NCBI GenBank assembly: GCA_030068145.1
Contig: JAPJBO010000515.1
Span: 62,001 to 126,000, forward strand
Length of the DNA stretch: 64,000 nucleotides
Direction of reading: 5' to 3'
From: Diplonema papillatum
Lineage: Eukaryota; Euglenozoa; Diplonemea; Diplonemida; Diplonemidae
Position 1 is the first letter of the stretch. Each line of letters begins with the position of its first letter. A program made the translations under genes and the position numbers. This document shows, piece after piece, positions 31,571 to 42,035 of the stretch. Below the pieces are notes generated by a model. It saw nothing but the letters and a program-made list of their open reading frames with translations. It did no database searches and was not told where the DNA came from.

Positions 31571-31831
31571 TCATACTATCTTTTGGCGAGTCTTTCTTCC
31601 TGGACGACTCGTCTGCGATGGGTAAGTTCGGACGATACGCAGAGCCACTCCGAGTAAGATCTGCATCTGGTACGCTCCGAAACTGAGGAATCCAGGTCTT
31701 CGACAGAGATGTTTCCACCCCCTTCGCAGATCTCTGTCCACCTGGTCCCATCGCAGAAAGAGAGATGCGTTGATCTTAGCTCTGTGACCGGGAACAGCAA
31801 AGGGAAGGTTGCTGAAAGCTTCTCGACTCAT
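31571..31831 (-). other. Short ORF downstream of RT, unidentified
   Basis: An 86-codon frame (MSREAFSNLPFAVPGHRAK start) overlapping a second frame of similar size. No recombinase motif. It could be a decayed remnant of a third ORF of the retroelement or chance. Confidence 0.2.
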
Positions 31832-32292
31832 CTGCGCTTCTTTCCGAGTGTTTTCGGGTTCGCTACGTTAGCTGATGGTTATGCCACTACCTTGAAGACA
31901 TTTATGCGATGCCTGGGTTGTATCTTTTCGAGTTGGGTAGCGTTGTCATAGACGTGTTGCAGAATAGGAAGTTTTATTCAAGCTAGTCTCAAGTTGCGAT
32001 GCTCAAGGGGAGAGGACTGCACGTTGGCATTTGTTGACTACCTGACAATGATGTCTAGGCAACTTTTCGAGTTGTGTGGAACAGTCGCAGACATGTTTCA
32101 GAAGAAGAAGACGAAGAACTGACATTTATGCGATGTCAGGGCAGAAGATGAAGAACTGACATTTATGCTATGCCAGACTCTATGCGCCGGTGGGAGGAAG
32201 AAACGTTGACGTGTTCAGCGGGCGACCTGACTTTCATGCGATGCCAGGTTGTGTTGCCCCCCACTAGGACGGAAACGACGTTATCAGAACCA

Positions 32293-34332
32293 CTACGAGG
32301 TGCTTAGGTTCTTCATCCTTTCTGTGAACAGGACGCTTTCAAAGTGTGGGATGTATTTATATCCCATTTCCTCGAGGAACTTGATTCGGCCCATCTGCCG
32401 CGAAGGAAGGTCGGCCAGATTATGAGCCGATTCAACTCTCTCAAGCCACACTTCCATAGACCCTGAGGATACTGCTTCGAACCAAAAGTTTTGGACTAAG
32501 TGGTTGAACAGCGGGTTCTTCGAGAACCCCTTGACTAATGTGGCCTGAGAGCACACGTTGTCAACAAAGTAATACTTCGGGATGTTCCTGAAATCATCCT
32601 CAAGGACCGACGAGGGAAACAGGGTTTCATGATTATCGTTCATGAAGCACTGTATCGCGACTACGACTTCAGTTTCATACAGCTGTATGTTCTCCGTGTC
32701 GTTCTGTTCCACGATGTGTCGGTTGTGATTCGCCGGCGTCACTGCTGAGTACGCGTTTCCGTAGTATCGGTACTCCTTATACGCGATGCAGAAGCCTAGC
32801 TGGCCCAAGGTTGCATCTGTGTAAACGACGATGGGCGTCCGAGGCGTGGAGATGGTCTTCAGGTCGATTCGACGCTGAAAACGGGAGTGGGACAACGCCT
32901 GAACCCACCAGCCGAGCGCAGCCCGCAGTCGTCCACCCAGTTTCGTTACGTTCACCTTGGTGTATTGTCGTGACCGGATTGGATGGAGGAGCGCTCTCCC
33001 CACTGCGCCTGTCATGTGTTGTTGCACGAAACTCAGCTGTCCAACTAGCTTGCCCGCCATTTGCGGGGACAATGCGTCTTCGCGCAAGCACTCTTGCAGC
33101 GTTCTTCTCAGCTTCTCTGCCCGTTCGCTCGTTATCGACAGCGACAGTGTTCCGGGAGAAGAGACGTCGATGCAAACGCCCAGATACTGCGTCCGCTGTC
33201 CTACCCTCTTTTTCTTCTCCTTGAAGATTAGTCCGATGATCATCGAGAAAAACTCCTGGAAGTCGTTCGCCATTTGTGCGATGTCGTCTTCTCTTCCAAG
33301 CATGTGGAAGTCATCGAAATATCCTGACGCTGGGATCCCCATGATTCGTCGCGCCGCCGCTGTGATGAATCTTGATAAACAGTTGTAGTCGAGAACTGCA
33401 GACTCTGTCCCGAAACATAGAACATTACTCAGGTAGAGTTCCAGCTGCTTAGTTTCTGCATTCATCGCGACGATGACAGCATACTTTCGTTGAGTCTTGT
33501 CAGCTATTAACGACTTGTAGGCATCCGACTGGTCCAGGACCGCCTGTGACTGCTGCTCGACCCCATGTTGGAACAATGCGACGGACGTTGCCACCACGTT
33601 GTCAACTCCTAACAAGGTTATAGGAGAGTGCACCCTGGTTATTCGGTTCGTTGCTCGACCGTTGTCACAACCACGGTGCTTGTCGCCTTGGATGACGATA
33701 AATCTCCGTATCGGGATGAACTGCTCCACGGGGAGGGTTTCTGTCGAGAACGGACCTTCCAGCCATCCTTTCTCAACTTCCATCTTCAGCTGGGCGGAGA
33801 TCTCGTGCAGGTTCCCGTCACGTAGGCTTTGTTGCCTCAGGGACGCCAGTAGAAGCTGCTGGTTGTTCTGCAGTGCCTTCTTCGTTGAGATATATTTTTT
33901 CCTTGCACTCCTGTTCTCCGGGTTGATATCAAACACTCCTTCTTCGCATAAATCGTCCACCACCGGGAAACCGAATCCTAACCTTCGGACGAACTCGTTC
34001 TTTACTCCCGGTTTTGCGGCACCAATCAGCTCGAGAACTTCTTCAACGACAGGTACGTTGATCCTGCTCGCGATGGCATATGCCGGGTGGTTCGTGTCGA
34101 AGAACGAGTCGAAACGTGCTTTATCGGCTCTGTTCTTCTCTGCCCTATCCGCCCAATACAGGATGCGGCATGCTCGAAAGTTCCGGTTCTCTGCTGTCGT
34201 GTTGTCAGCGTATACACGGATGCACTGTTGAAGATCAGGATCCAGCTGCGATGCCATAAATGTGTGCGACTTAATTGTTGCCGTCATCGCAGCGTGTTCT
34301 TCCATCGAACTTGCCTGGAACGAGTAAAACAC
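32293..34332 (-). CDS. DIRS-like reverse transcriptase / RNase H
   Basis: 679 codons from the ATG at 34332. About 200 N-terminal residues include KGWLEGPF, a segment common just before RT in DIRS-like proteins. RT motif A is LDQSDAYKS (about residues 265-273) and the catalytic box is GYFDDFHM (about 337-344). RNase H follows: VYTDAT (D near 505), ETEVVVAI (E near 553), YFVDNV (D near 590) and AHNLADLPSR (D near 641), all acidic positions intact. The enzyme copies element RNA into circular DNA in this group. The frame is uninterrupted, so this copy may be recent. The start lies 198 bp downstream of the Gag-like stop. Confidence 0.88.
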   Translation of the reverse strand: MFYSFQASSMEEHAAMTATIKSHTFMASQLDPDLQQCIRVYADNTTAENRNFRACRILYWADRAEKNRADKARFDSFFDTNHPAYAIASRINVPVVEEVLELIGAAKPGVKNEFVRRLGFGFPVVDDLCEEGVFDINPENRSARKKYISTKKALQNNQQLLLASLRQQSLRDGNLHEISAQLKMEVEKGWLEGPFSTETLPVEQFIPIRRFIVIQGDKHRGCDNGRATNRITRVHSPITLLGVDNVVATSVALFQHGVEQQSQAVLDQSDAYKSLIADKTQRKYAVIVAMNAETKQLELYLSNVLCFGTESAVLDYNCLSRFITAAARRIMGIPASGYFDDFHMLGREDDIAQMANDFQEFFSMIIGLIFKEKKKRVGQRTQYLGVCIDVSSPGTLSLSITSERAEKLRRTLQECLREDALSPQMAGKLVGQLSFVQQHMTGAVGRALLHPIRSRQYTKVNVTKLGGRLRAALGWWVQALSHSRFQRRIDLKTISTPRTPIVVYTDATLGQLGFCIAYKEYRYYGNAYSAVTPANHNRHIVEQNDTENIQLYETEVVVAIQCFMNDNHETLFPSSVLEDDFRNIPKYYFVDNVCSQATLVKGFSKNPLFNHLVQNFWFEAVSSGSMEVWLERVESAHNLADLPSRQMGRIKFLEEMGYKYIPHFESVLFTERMKNLSTS

Positions 34333-34530
34333 GCCCTTCTGTTTCTGCAGAGGATCATGATCGTTGACGGAACGGAAAGGCGACCCTTGGTTCTTCTGCG
34401 ACGGGCCTTCACACCGAAGCCACAGCTTATGGCTTGAGCCGCGTGGTGGTGAAGAAGACGTCTGAAGGGCTGGATGAAAGAGGATAGGTGTTTGTGCGAC
34501 GTTGGATCGTGTGGTCTCTGAGACGGTGAG

Positions 34531-35757
34531 TCAGTTTCTTTGCTGATATCTGCCTTTGTGTCCCGGCTTGTTCAATCCACCTTTCCCAGAGGTCTTGCCG
34601 TATGGCTCGTACCTTTGCGAGTCTGGGTGTGTCACGTTGCGATTCTTGGTGACCAGAGTCGGCTTCGTGGCGGCCACGGTCTGCTTCGTGATTTTTGCGT
34701 GCTCGCGTTGGAGCTCCACCTTTTCCTTAAACGCCTTGACCGTGTCGGACTCCACCCTGACGAGAGTGTGCATCGTCTCCTCTACCGAAACGTCGCGAGA
34801 TAGGTCCGTCGCTCTCTTCATGGCGTATTCCTCGTACTTTACCGCCGCCATGTAGCAGTTGTTAGCACTTGTGTGTGATGCCACCAGCGGGATTTGGCTG
34901 GCTACCATGACGATCAGCCTAAGCTGCTCCTTTTGAGGAACCGCCTCACACACCAGCAGTGCTATCGCGTGCCGAATCCGCATCAGTATATGCGTAGTGC
35001 TGGGCATCATCTCTTTATCCATCTTCGACGATACTTCGAGCAGGATGTTTTTGTGCGCTGTGTCAGCCGCCTGTCCTACTTGCTTCTTCGCTTCTTCGTA
35101 CACTGCCTCGTCTACCTTTGCTGGTATCGGCGAAAAAGTGATGTTGAAAGCATCTGCCGCCCTCGTCGGGAAAAGAGGAGCCTTCTTCGGTGAGAAGTCT
35201 AGCGGCAACCTGACACCGGATTCCATCTGGAGGAGGATCGCCTTCACGAGGGGTCCATCCGGTTTTAACACGCTCGGTATGTCGTGCAGGTTCAGCTGTT
35301 TCAGCCTTTGGTCGATGTTGACCGTTTTTCGCGGGTCACCCTTCGTTTTTCCGCCTTCGTCTTGTACCTTCAACTTCGTCCCGATCTCACGGATACTACC
35401 TATGTTTGCCAGACTCATACGCTCTCTTTTTAAGTCGGCAACCGGTACGTCTATCCTGGCCATGCTCTCCATGTCTGGCATGTTCCATTTATGGAGGTCG
35501 GCCATCAGTTCTTTCACCTCCTCTACCGACGGGGGGTTCATCTGCGTTTTTAACGCGCACAGCTCGAGACTGACCACCGCGAGTGACGCTCTCTTCACAG
35601 GGTCCTGCTCCGCGTCGGCTGACCGGACGAATTCGTCGTACAGGTCGCTTGCGTGCTGACTAATTCCTGCTTCTACTGCTCCGGGCAACGCGTTTTTCAC
35701 CGTGGCGGCTTCACGCACGTCGGCCTTGTTGGCGAGGACAAAGGATACACGGTCCAT
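34531..35757 (-). CDS. Gag-like protein of the DIRS-like element
   Basis: 408 codons, starting MDRVSFVLANKADVREA at 35757. Mostly helical, charged, with no zinc knuckle. The C-terminus is basic and Gly/Lys-rich (GKTSGKGGLNKPGHKGRYQQ), suited to nucleic-acid binding. Position upstream of RT in the same orientation makes it the Gag-like ORF; sequence alone would not identify it. Intact frame. Confidence 0.65.
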   Translation of the reverse strand: MDRVSFVLANKADVREAATVKNALPGAVEAGISQHASDLYDEFVRSADAEQDPVKRASLAVVSLELCALKTQMNPPSVEEVKELMADLHKWNMPDMESMARIDVPVADLKRERMSLANIGSIREIGTKLKVQDEGGKTKGDPRKTVNIDQRLKQLNLHDIPSVLKPDGPLVKAILLQMESGVRLPLDFSPKKAPLFPTRAADAFNITFSPIPAKVDEAVYEEAKKQVGQAADTAHKNILLEVSSKMDKEMMPSTTHILMRIRHAIALLVCEAVPQKEQLRLIVMVASQIPLVASHTSANNCYMAAVKYEEYAMKRATDLSRDVSVEETMHTLVRVESDTVKAFKEKVELQREHAKITKQTVAATKPTLVTKNRNVTHPDSQRYEPYGKTSGKGGLNKPGHKGRYQQRN

Positions 35758-35839
35758 GTTCGCTTTGTGTGAGCCTCTTTCCTTTGGTGACTATGGTAGT
35801 TCAACCTGAAGGATGTGGATCTCCTTGACGTGGCCTTGG

Positions 35840-36075
35840 TGTTGATCTGACAGATCAAGGACTTTAAGGACTTGTGTGTGCCTGCCCCGACTGAGGAATC
35901 TAGGGACTTGTGTTGCCTACCCAGATCAGGGGACTTAGGGACTCGTGTTGCCTGCCCAGTTTACGGGACTTAGGGACTTACTTTCCCTGCCCAGATTGAG
36001 GGACTTACGGGTTGCCTGCCCTGTCGAAGGGACTTAGGGACTCGTTGTCTGCCCAGACTAAGGGACTCGTATGCC
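35840..36075 (-). repeat. Degenerate 30-40-bp repeats upstream of Gag
   Basis: Repeated GGGACTTAGGGACTCGTGTT and TGCCTGCCCAG blocks, six to seven times with length variation. They lie in the presumed leader of the retroelement and overlap the end of the 80-codon ORF. Confidence 0.75.
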
Positions 36076-36247
36076 TGAAACTTTTCTCTGTACGTAGTGT
36101 ACGTGAGACTTCTTCTTCGAAGACGTTTCCTGCGCGGTCGCCGAGGTTGACTAATCGAAAATAATAGTCTAGACTATTTAGTTCTCTGTCATTCGCATTC
36201 AGTACGAACTTAAAGTCTTCTTTTTTTTTTCGCCGCAGGACTTCCAT
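36005..36247 (-). CDS. Small ORF upstream of Gag, unidentified
   Basis: 80 codons (MEVLRRKKKEDFKFVLNAND at the start). Same strand as the retroelement genes, 250 bp upstream of the Gag-like start, with its end inside the leader repeats. No recognised domain. It could be an upstream ORF of the element or chance. Confidence 0.25.
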   Translation of the reverse strand: MEVLRRKKKEDFKFVLNANDRELNSLDYYFRLVNLGDRAGNVFEEEVSRTLRTEKSFRHTSPLVWADNESLSPFDRAGNP

Positions 36248-36627
36248 CTAAGCCGGAAACCCTACCATGCAAAAAGATCGGCCGAGAGAAAAAAGTTTTG
36301 ACCTCTTTTTGTGTGAACCGTGAGTTTTTGTAGCCAACCAATTTCAAAAGATTTCCACGAAAATGGCGTTGGCTAAGCGGAAAACCACTGCGCCCGGGTT
36401 AAAAAAAAAAAGCTTGCTCCAAAGCACGGTTCGTCCACTCTCGAAGACCGGCGGCTTTCTCTCGATTTGCCCTTCGTTTCTTGCTTTTTTCACGCTGCGC
36501 GGCGTGCACTTTGCTCGCGGAGCTTGCTGCGGTTTGATAGGATACCGGTCGGCAGGCATGAGCGGGTTGACGGCGGCCTCAAATGAATGGCAGAGGGCTC
36601 AAGAAGTCGTGCTCGCGTCAAGAAAAA
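36248..36627. other. Intergenic, no gene seen
   Basis: Overlapping frames on both strands without domain; nothing supported. Confidence 0.4.
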
Positions 36628-36691
36628 CGTGTCGCCGGCTAGAATCTACATGGGCACATACTGGCCGAAGCAGCCGAACACCGAAGAGCAG
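36628..36691 (+). pseudogene. 3' end fragment of PL4 exon 1 with splice donor
   Basis: 64 bp reading ...VSPARIYMGTYWPKQPNTEEQ and followed by GTAGTCGG, the same donor as in gene 1. The upstream four-fifths of the exon are missing. A stray duplicate 3.1 kb upstream of the intact gene 2 exon 1. Confidence 0.8.
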
Positions 36692-36716
36692 GTAGTCGGT
36701 TTCTTTTTTTACAAAG

Positions 36717-36990
36717 GCGCCAGCTTGGAAGGAAATGCTCGACGATGCTGCCAGACAAAGAACCGAAGGGATCCCAAGTGCTGTAACTACCGAACCGCGT
36801 GTTGGACGGACGTGAGGTCATGCGCGTCTACCCCTACACGACAAATCACACAAACACAACAGGTCAAAGGTCCTGAGTGAGAAACCAACACACAGTGGTG
36901 TGGCGAAGAACAAATCAGATTGTGTTTGTATTGTATTTGCCCCTCTACCTCTATATTTCCTCCCTTCCATTCGGAGTCGACACAGCTGCG
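36717..36990 (+). repeat. Dispersed repeat D, long copy
   Basis: AATGCTCGACGATGCTGCCA, GACAAAGAACCGAAGGGATC, ATTGTGTTTGTATTGTATTT, CCCTTCCATTCGGAGTCG. Closest to 56220-56475. Confidence 0.75.
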
Positions 36991-37009
36991 TTGAGTATTT
37001 TAATACCAA

Positions 37010-37080
37010 ACATGAAATGTTGGAGGAGATAAGAAGCTCGTCGCCGCAAACCGCGGCGTTTCCACTTGCGTCCTGAATAC
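37010..37080 (+). repeat. Dispersed repeat H, copy
   Basis: GAAATGTTGGAGGAGATAAG-AAGCTCGTCGCCGCAAACCG; other copies at 27612-27660 (inverted), 37787-37845 and 60145-60220. Non-coding. Confidence 0.75.
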
Positions 37081-37149
37081 AGCCTTCCGGCGCCCTCAAC
37101 CGAGCGCACCTTCTTGACCCGTACGTGGTCATACCCTACAGATCCTTGC

Positions 37150-37280
37150 TGGCTATCACCGCGGCTTGCAAAAAGAAGGCGGGTTGGAGAGAACGGCCTT
37201 CGGCGGGTGGCAGTAAGCCGTGCGGCTGGCAGTTTGCAGCATGCCGCTTGCCTCACCGTCGATTCAATTCGACCCGGCGA
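37150..37280 (+). repeat. Left arm of a ~125-bp inverted repeat
   Basis: CCGCGGCTTGCAAAAAGAAG, GAGAACGGCCTTCGGCGGGT and CAGTAAGCCGTGCGGCTGGC recur in reverse complement at 37970-38095. Spacer about 690 bp contains a repeat H copy. Ends not defined as transposon termini. Confidence 0.8.
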
Positions 37281-37969
37281 GCCCACGCGAGCGGCGCCCG
37301 CACCTTCTTGACCCGTACGTGGTCATACCCTACAGATCCTTAACACCAATCTTCTGAGGCTGTAGAGTGAGTCAAACACAAAAACCGTACACCGCGAGAG
37401 TAGGAGAAAGTAGAAAGGAAAACTGAAATTTTCGTTGACCGCACTACCCTGAGCCCAAATCCTGGACGTGGTTTTCAGTTGGCAAATGATCACGATCAGA
37501 AGATCCTACTTGGGGTTCAGTTTCCTCACACATTGGCATGTGGCTAAATACAAGAGACTCGTCACTCGCACAACCGCGGCTGATACAAAACTAATGATGA
37601 TGATGGGAAGAGAGTTATTTTCGTGGAACGCAGTGCCTGATCGTTTTTACGTAGTCCTGGCCTTCTTACAACCACTCTTCTGGTACCCCATCGGTCCATT
37701 CCTGTTCCAACAGAACTGCATCGAACAGATTAGTTAGCTCCGTCACCAGAGCGGAGTGCACGCCCCGTTTAATTTTTACCAAACATGAAATGTTGGAGGA
37801 AATGAGAAGCTTGTCGCCGCAAACCGTGGCGTTTTCACTTGCTAGTGTTCGCACAACCAATTGCAGGTTTCGGCCGAACACCTTGCGGGTGTGTCTTCCA
37901 AGGGCTGGAACTTGAGGATAGCTGCTGGCACGGAAAGCCTTGGCTAGAGCATCGCGTGGGTTCACGTGA

Positions 37970-38095
37970 GACGACCTGGGTTGAATTGAATCGACTACAG
38001 GCAACGGGTATGCTGCAAACTGCCAGCCGCACGGCTTACTGCCACCCGCCGAAGGCCGTTCTCTCCAAACTTCTTTTTGCGAAGCCGCGGTATCA
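37970..38095 (-). repeat. Right arm of the ~125-bp inverted repeat
   Basis: Reverse complement of 37150-37280, ending CTTCTTTTTGCGAAGCCGCG; immediately followed by the MITE end at 38096. Confidence 0.8.
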
Positions 38096-38135
38096 TGCAG
38101 GGTCAAAACCTTGTGTCTTTTTGGTAAATGGCCAC
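38096..38135 (+). repeat. Solitary end of the ATGCAGGGTC MITE
   Basis: About 40 bp identical to the left end of the element at 685-896 (ATGCAGGGTCAAAACCTTGT); no partner end is nearby. Confidence 0.7.
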
Positions 38136-38235
38136 CAATTTTTTTCCGACATCTGCTACCGAAAAATACGGAAGCTGCAACAGCCAGCCATCGTCAAGTC
38201 AGTCGTTAAGGCGCTTCGAAGCATCCAGCATCCAA

Positions 38236-39117
38236 CCTGACACTGAAATAGTCTTGGCCACTGATGGCAGCTTTATAGAGGAGCACTCCAAAGGCGCGAT
38301 AGGGGTTGCGGTTAACGACCAATCCTTTGGCGCTCGGATTAACGGAACGGTTACGTCGAGTACGCAAGCTGAAGTGTGTGCAATACTGGCAGCAGAGGCA
38401 GCGCTGAAAATAGTGGCTGACACACGGCCAGACCGCCGATACTAGCCAGAGTTACAGGAAAGAAGAGTGCCACAGACCCGCTGTCAAGAGTGTTCGGAAA
38501 TAGAATGGGCAAGGGGACACGCAGCCAACCGCTATATTAATGCAGCGGACGAGGCAGCAGGAAGAGCCCTGAACGGTCGAAGCGTCTTTGATGTGGAGTG
38601 GGTCTACCGAGACGCAGGCCTTCAGTATGTATGCGCCCAAGATGCCGCCGGTCTAGTGCAGATGGAGGAGATCGGCAGATTTGTCCGAAAAACCCTCGAT
38701 CACCAGAGGAACAGCAGACTCCGAGAGCGGCTAAACGCACCACGGAGCAGCATCAACGGCAAGACGCTGCACCAGCTCCGGAAGGTCAGTGGAGCAGTGG
38801 ATCTGCTGCAGGCGCTAGTGAGGCGCTCGGTTCTACAAGACGGCACAACGGAGATAGGCGGCCTGGGAGGCTGCAATGAAAAGGCCACCTCCCATCACGT
38901 GGACGACGCAGCGCACCTCAGTTGGTTCCGACCGGAGGCGGATCTAAGGCCAGAGTTCGGGGGCAAAACACCCTCCCGAATGCAGGTCCTGGATGCCTTC
39001 GCGAAGGGAAACCGCGCAATGATCCGAAGTGTAGCTCCACGCGTTCGCAGCCAGCTACCGGAGGACAAGTGCGCTGAATGGGCAACATGGGCCCTACACG
39101 CAGTGGGCAAGAAGTGA
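38236..39117 (+). pseudogene. RNase H-like retroelement remnant, broken
   Basis: Two frames. The first (to a stop at 38443-38445) reads PDTEIVLATDGSF and TQAEVCAILAAEAAL, the first Asp and the Glu of RNase H. The second (38467-39117) begins IEWARGHAANRYINAADEAA, the W-x-x-G-H...N...A-D end of RNase H, and continues 170 residues without known domain to VGKK. The middle part with the third catalytic Asp is missing, and a stop lies between the halves. Not related to the DIRS RNase H by motif layout; more like the domain at the end of LINE-type or other retroelement polyproteins. Confidence 0.6.
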
Positions 39118-39809
39118 AGACAGCGGCAGCAACCCCTCAACCAGCAACAACATGATGAAGCAGTAGACACACCGCGTTCGTTCCCAACACCCCGGCCAAG
39201 CAACACCAACACCCCAAGAAGTACTACTCTCGCGGTACCCAACTTCCCCCAACACCCTTGCGCGTCAAGAATCCTCCGAGTTCTCGAAACTCCTCGCCAA
39301 CAGCGGACATCCTGCACATCATCACCACCCCTCCCGTGGACCGGCCTGCAAACATCCCCTCAGCTCCGCCATCGCTACGCTCTGCCACTCGCAGTCCACC
39401 GCAGCAGATCAGCAGCAGATAAGCCCCCGTGTTCAAACTCATCTCCTGGCCAAGCAACCGTTTCTCAGCTCCATACGCTCCGACCCAATCACCATTCCCT
39501 CAACACCCTCATGAATCAGCACACCTCCCAACCTGCAACATCCTTATTCAACAGCAGTTCGCGCAATCCATGGATCATAATCAGCCTCCCCCGCACCCGC
39601 CCGCAGCTCCGCCATCGCTCCGCTTTGGAAACCGCAGACCATCGCAGCAGATCAGCAGCTACTGTAAGTGAACTAATACAAACAACTCAATGAACGCCGT
39701 CACATCTTTTGCAGCTGGCAGCCTCCTCAAGTATTTCCTACTATGCAGGTGCTTATACAAAAAAGATCGGGACCGACGGTAACACAAAGAATCCGTGTAT
39801 AAATTGACG
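39118..39809. other. Upstream region of PL4 gene 2
   Basis: C-rich strand with two related copies of a segment of about 230 bp (CAGCTCCGCCATCGCT...CAGCAGATCAGCAG at about 39360-39420 and 39602-39660). Immediately upstream of the start is GTGTATAAAT (39795-39804), too close to the ATG to be an ordinary TATA box. No gene. Confidence 0.45.
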
Positions 39810-39821
39810 ATGACGATCAGC

Positions 39822-40235
39822 ATGAGATGGGCGCTTCTGGCGTCGGCGGCGGCCTGCGTGGGCGGGTTCAGCCTCAACACGACGGATGACATGTATACCA
39901 TTGACACGGGAGCGGACCTCGTCTTCACGGTGCGCCGTACAGAGCCACCCGGATTGACTTCAACGTCGATTGGAGGCATCGAGTCGCTCCTGTACAAAGG
40001 CGTTGAGTACACAGAGGAAGGTCAGCGAGACTCGCACATCGGCTCCGGCTTCGACTGGCTCTACGAGGGCGACACGACTGTGACCGTTGACGCGGTTCTG
40101 ATTGACGACTCGATCATCAAAGTCACGGTCGAGACCCCGTACCTGATTCACTACTACATCGTCAAGAAGGGCGTGTCGCCGGCTAGAATTTACATGGGCA
40201 CATACTGGTCGAAGCAGCCGAACACCGAAGAGCAG
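39822..40235 (+). CDS. PL4 rhamnogalacturonan lyase gene 2, exon 1
   Basis: 138 codons from the ATG at 39822 (an in-frame ATG at 39810 would add MTIS). Signal peptide MRWALLASAAACVGGF, mature N-terminus SLNTTDDMYTIDTGADLVF; about 95% identical to exon 1 of gene 1 in translation. Ends GAGCAG|GTTGTC, phase 0, joining to 43377. With exons 2 and 3 the predicted protein is 639 residues, uninterrupted, so this is the best functional candidate in the window. Secreted; expected to act on pectin-type rhamnogalacturonan. Confidence 0.87.
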
Positions 40236-40734
40236 GTTGTCGGTTTTTTTAGTCGTATATTAAGATCGAAGATCTCAGAAGATTAATACTATTCCGACGA
40301 TAACACTTGTACAAAGGTTATTGCCCCGTCGTCCCCGAGAAAAAAACACCGTAATTTTACCCCCACCCACCCTTGCAGAACCCTGACAGAAGTTCGTGGC
40401 ATACACACGAGAATCTCTGCACGACCTTTCTACGTTTGTTACGCACCATCTTGCATCACGCAGCAGCAAGGACGAGAGCAGCGAGTACGGAGCAGCGAGA
40501 CGGGCGAGGAGGAGTATATTATACACCAAACATGCACATAAGAACGCGTCGTCACAGGCCATCCACGGCGTTTCCTTGCGCCCTGTACCAAGAACCAAAC
40601 GTCCAGGGCAAAGCGTTCAACGAAACAATTCCCTCATCGTTTTCCGGTTTCAACCGTGGTTAGCCAGTGACGCGTCTTGTTTTATATTTTTCATCCTGAA
40701 AGGGTACCAGGGAAAGCCTGCTGCACGGGAGCCA
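40236..40734. other. Start of gene 2 intron 1
   Basis: GT donor at 40236. No repeat family was recognised over the first 490 bp. Confidence 0.45.
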
Positions 40735-40990
40735 AGCTTCACATATTCGGCGGTACTGCAGAGCCACGGGCCTACGGGCCAAGTGGCTACCGATTTCCCA
40801 AACTAAAGCATCAAGGCGTGGCGCACCTTGGGCTTGGCGCTCGCGCTGAACACAAGCTCGTCGAGACTGCCGGCCACAGGGCAGAGCGGACGGGTTGTGA
40901 CACTGTGCTGCCTTCGACTCAAGCTTTGCAAGCTGAGGTTGACCGTCACGTTCCTGGACCCGGAGCGGCCTTTTTCTTTTTTTCTCCTTC
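40735..40990 (+). repeat. Dispersed repeat G, copy 2
   Basis: Reverse complement of 8140-8400 with the same block order (GCGGTACTGCAGAGCCACGG first). Lies in intron 1 of gene 2. Confidence 0.72.
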
Positions 40991-41029
40991 TTCGGTGTCA
41001 TGGGGGGGCCTTCACGTGGCGACACTGTT

Positions 41030-41430
41030 GACCGCACCTTAATTGTGTCGCGGTCGCCGATCCCCCAACCGCCAGCATCATGTACTTGATGCGACGCGGA
41101 GCAAGTGCTGACAGCACCGCCCGGCGATAGAGGGCCACAAAAGTGGCAAATTGACCGGTCGGGGGGGTGCTTAGCAGCCAATGGCCTGATGGCTGAGTGC
41201 ACACCTAAGCAGGGCTGCATCCTCGTGTTGTAGCCGTGTTGTGCATAAGGCTTCGTGGGTGCCTGGTCAACCACCTCATCACAATAGGCGCAAACCTTTC
41301 TCGACCGTGATTGGACAGTCGGGATGCCGGGGGCGGGTCTCCATGAAGAAGAGAAAAGTAAAGCAAGACCTGCCCCCTGCGCCTGCTGTCTCCGGCTGCT
41401 TCGGCAGACGACACATACTACTGCTACTAG
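41030..41430 (+). repeat. Dispersed repeat F, copy 2
   Basis: Collinear with 27870-28250. In intron 1 of gene 2. Confidence 0.75.
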
Positions 41431-42035
41431 GTAGTCTGTGGCGGCTTGTGCAGTCTATCGTCACAGATTGTTGCTGCATAACCACTACTACTCCTCTCCT
41501 TCGGTAGTCTGTGGCGGCTTGTGCAGTCTATCGTCACATATTGTTGCTGCATAACAAGTTCAAACTACTACAACTACTCTCCTTCTTCTTCTTCAACGTG
41601 AAAGGTAAGTTGTCCGAATGCTGTCCCGGTTGCCACCGCACTGGAATCGTCATCGTGCTTTGGTGCAAGCGAAGACCAAATCAGATTGTGTTTGTATTGT
41701 ATTTGCCCCTCTACCTCTATATTTCCTCCCTTCCATTCGGAGTCAAAGCAGCTGCGTCGAGTATTTTGAATGCAAACGCTCTGGTTTACTCCCGTATCTG
41801 CGGGACAACTACTAGGGGACAACCCGCGGGGGAGAAAGGAAGTGCGCCGAATCATCTGGCGATTCCTCGGGCTCGTCAGACTGCACAGCGGACGTGGATT
41901 GGCCACCGGAGACAAACAGTACGCGGGCAAAAAGCGACCGAAGCATGAAACGACGCGTGCAAAGAGGTAGTCGGTAGCGGCTTGTGCAGTCTATCATCAC
42001 AGATTGCTGCTGCATATCAAGTTCAAACTACTACT
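41431..42035 (+). repeat. Three copies of a ~70-bp repeat
   Basis: GCGGCTTGTGCAGTCTATCG-TCACA, then TTGTTGCTGCATAACAAGTT, at about 41440, 41512 and 41975, plus 60540-60605. A partial repeat D block (41660-41765) sits between. Confidence 0.75.

Larger units (their letters stand above)
31288..36247 (-). mobile_element. DIRS-like retroelement, apparently without tyrosine recombinase (bounds approximate)
   Basis: On the minus strand, in order: a small ORF (36247-36005), a Gag-like ORF (35757-34531) and an RT/RNase H ORF (34332-32293). RNase H of the N-x-A-D-x-P-S-R type immediately after RT, no integrase and no aspartic protease fit the DIRS/Ngaro order (family knowledge). The region downstream of RT (32292-31288), where a tyrosine recombinase ORF would be expected, has no long ORF and no H-x-x-R...Y motif that I can see. 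It holds instead imperfect repeats of CATTTATGCGATGCCAGG. Termini were not defined: minisatellites lie at both sides (30671-31118 and 35840-36075). Confidence 0.7.
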
